Source of the DNA: Gigantopelta aegis
Taxonomy: Eukaryota > Mollusca > Gastropoda > Neomphalida > Peltospiridae
Length of the DNA stretch: 64,000 bases
Assembly: GCF_016097555.1 (NCBI RefSeq)
Contig: NC_054712.1
Coordinates: 38,205,954 to 38,269,953 of the forward strand
Reading direction: 5' to 3'
The notes under the pieces are model-generated. The model ran no database searches. It was not told the DNA's origin and saw only the letters and a program-made list of their open reading frames with translations. A program made the position numbers and the translations under genes. This document shows positions 63,566-64,000 of this stretch, piece after piece. The first letter of the stretch is position 1. Each line of letters opens with the position of its first letter.

Positions 63566-64000
63566 AGAGTCTTTAAAACAAGTGTTTTACCATCGGTACT
63601 GCTAATTGACGGATGTGTGCTTCACAGTTGACTATAAATCAACTTTTGACATGTCGTCTCATGGGCGTCGGTCTGTGGGGGACAGGGGGGACGCGTCCCC
63701 CTCACTTTTCAAAGCCGGGGGATAATCTATATAAATGCCCCCCCCCCCCCACTTTTTCATTTAGCACACATACACACACACATACACACACACTGTACAC
63801 GTATTCAAACATAGAACTATTTTTAATACGCGGAGGGAATAGGAGTGAACAGGCAGGACAGACTTGTTGACAGTATAAAATATAATAAATAAATACATAT
63901 GACCGTAGAACTTGGAACAAATATTTAATCTTGTCTATTTTATTAACAGATGTAATGGAAAATCCATAAACAAAAATAAATGACACGTTTGTTTGAAATT
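63566..64000. other. Intergenic; poly-C and CA tracts
   Basis: GGGGGACAGGGGGGACGCGT at 63677-63698 followed by a complementary CCCC run makes a G/C-rich inverted repeat; poly-C at 63738-63750 and CA repeats at 63767-63793 follow. No gene. Confidence 0.5.

Overview
The window is animal nuclear DNA and most likely comes from a mollusc. It is AT-rich, packed with microsatellites, and carries many copies of tRNA-derived SINEs whose central body (…GTGCTATCCTGTCTGTGGGA…GCATATAAAAGATCCC…) and tail (…GTCGTTAAATAAAACATTTCC) I associate with gastropod and bivalve genomes. Tc1/mariner, Tigger/pogo-like, hAT-type, RTE-like and CR1/Jockey-like elements fill the rest. Species cannot be fixed from the sequence alone.

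Three host genes stand out, all on the minus strand and all open over more than 1,070 codons: 8293-11526, 30304-33537 and 54173-57403. They encode near-identical (about 93-94 % by hand count) two-part proteins: an N-terminal hydantoinase/oxoprolinase A (HyuA-like, ASKHA-fold ATPase) region fused to a C-terminal DUF917 (S-methyl-thiohydantoin desulfurase-like) region. Each coding region is a single exon, and in all three a good 3' splice site lies exactly 13 nt upstream of the ATG, so each probably has an upstream non-coding exon. No separate HyuB subunit gene is visible. The three probably act as paralogous cytosolic enzymes on a hydantoin-like or 5-oxoproline-like ring; the substrate is not known.

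The layout is a tandem array: gene 1, spacer A (11.5-30.3 kb), gene 2, spacer B (33.5-54.2 kb), gene 3, then a unique right flank (57.4-64 kb). Spacers A and B are colinear copies. Gene 2 is a mosaic: its 3' quarter and 3' flank match gene 3, while its middle and 5' flank match gene 1. This is the product expected from unequal crossing-over between gene 1 and gene 3. A diverged copy of one spacer block (18.9-19.1 kb) also lies upstream of gene 3 (62.7-62.9 kb), pointing to an older duplication that made genes 1 and 3.

Because the spacers are copies, each transposon can be dated. Shared by both: a Tigger-like element, a retroposon inside it, a Tc1 element, several SINEs, a 150-bp tandem array and LINE pieces. 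Only in A: a nested SINE pair, a minus-strand SINE, a Tc1 element and an RTE-like LINE. Only in B: a 3.7-kb LINE split by a SINE, an apparently intact Tc1 element with DD35E spacing, an 8-bp-TSD hAT-type MITE and a second Tigger relic. The right flank holds a 68-bp satellite, a TACGG-rich element, nested MITEs, a long foldback and one candidate first exon of another gene (62051-62171, minus). No LTR retrotransposon, Polinton or viral insertion was recognised.
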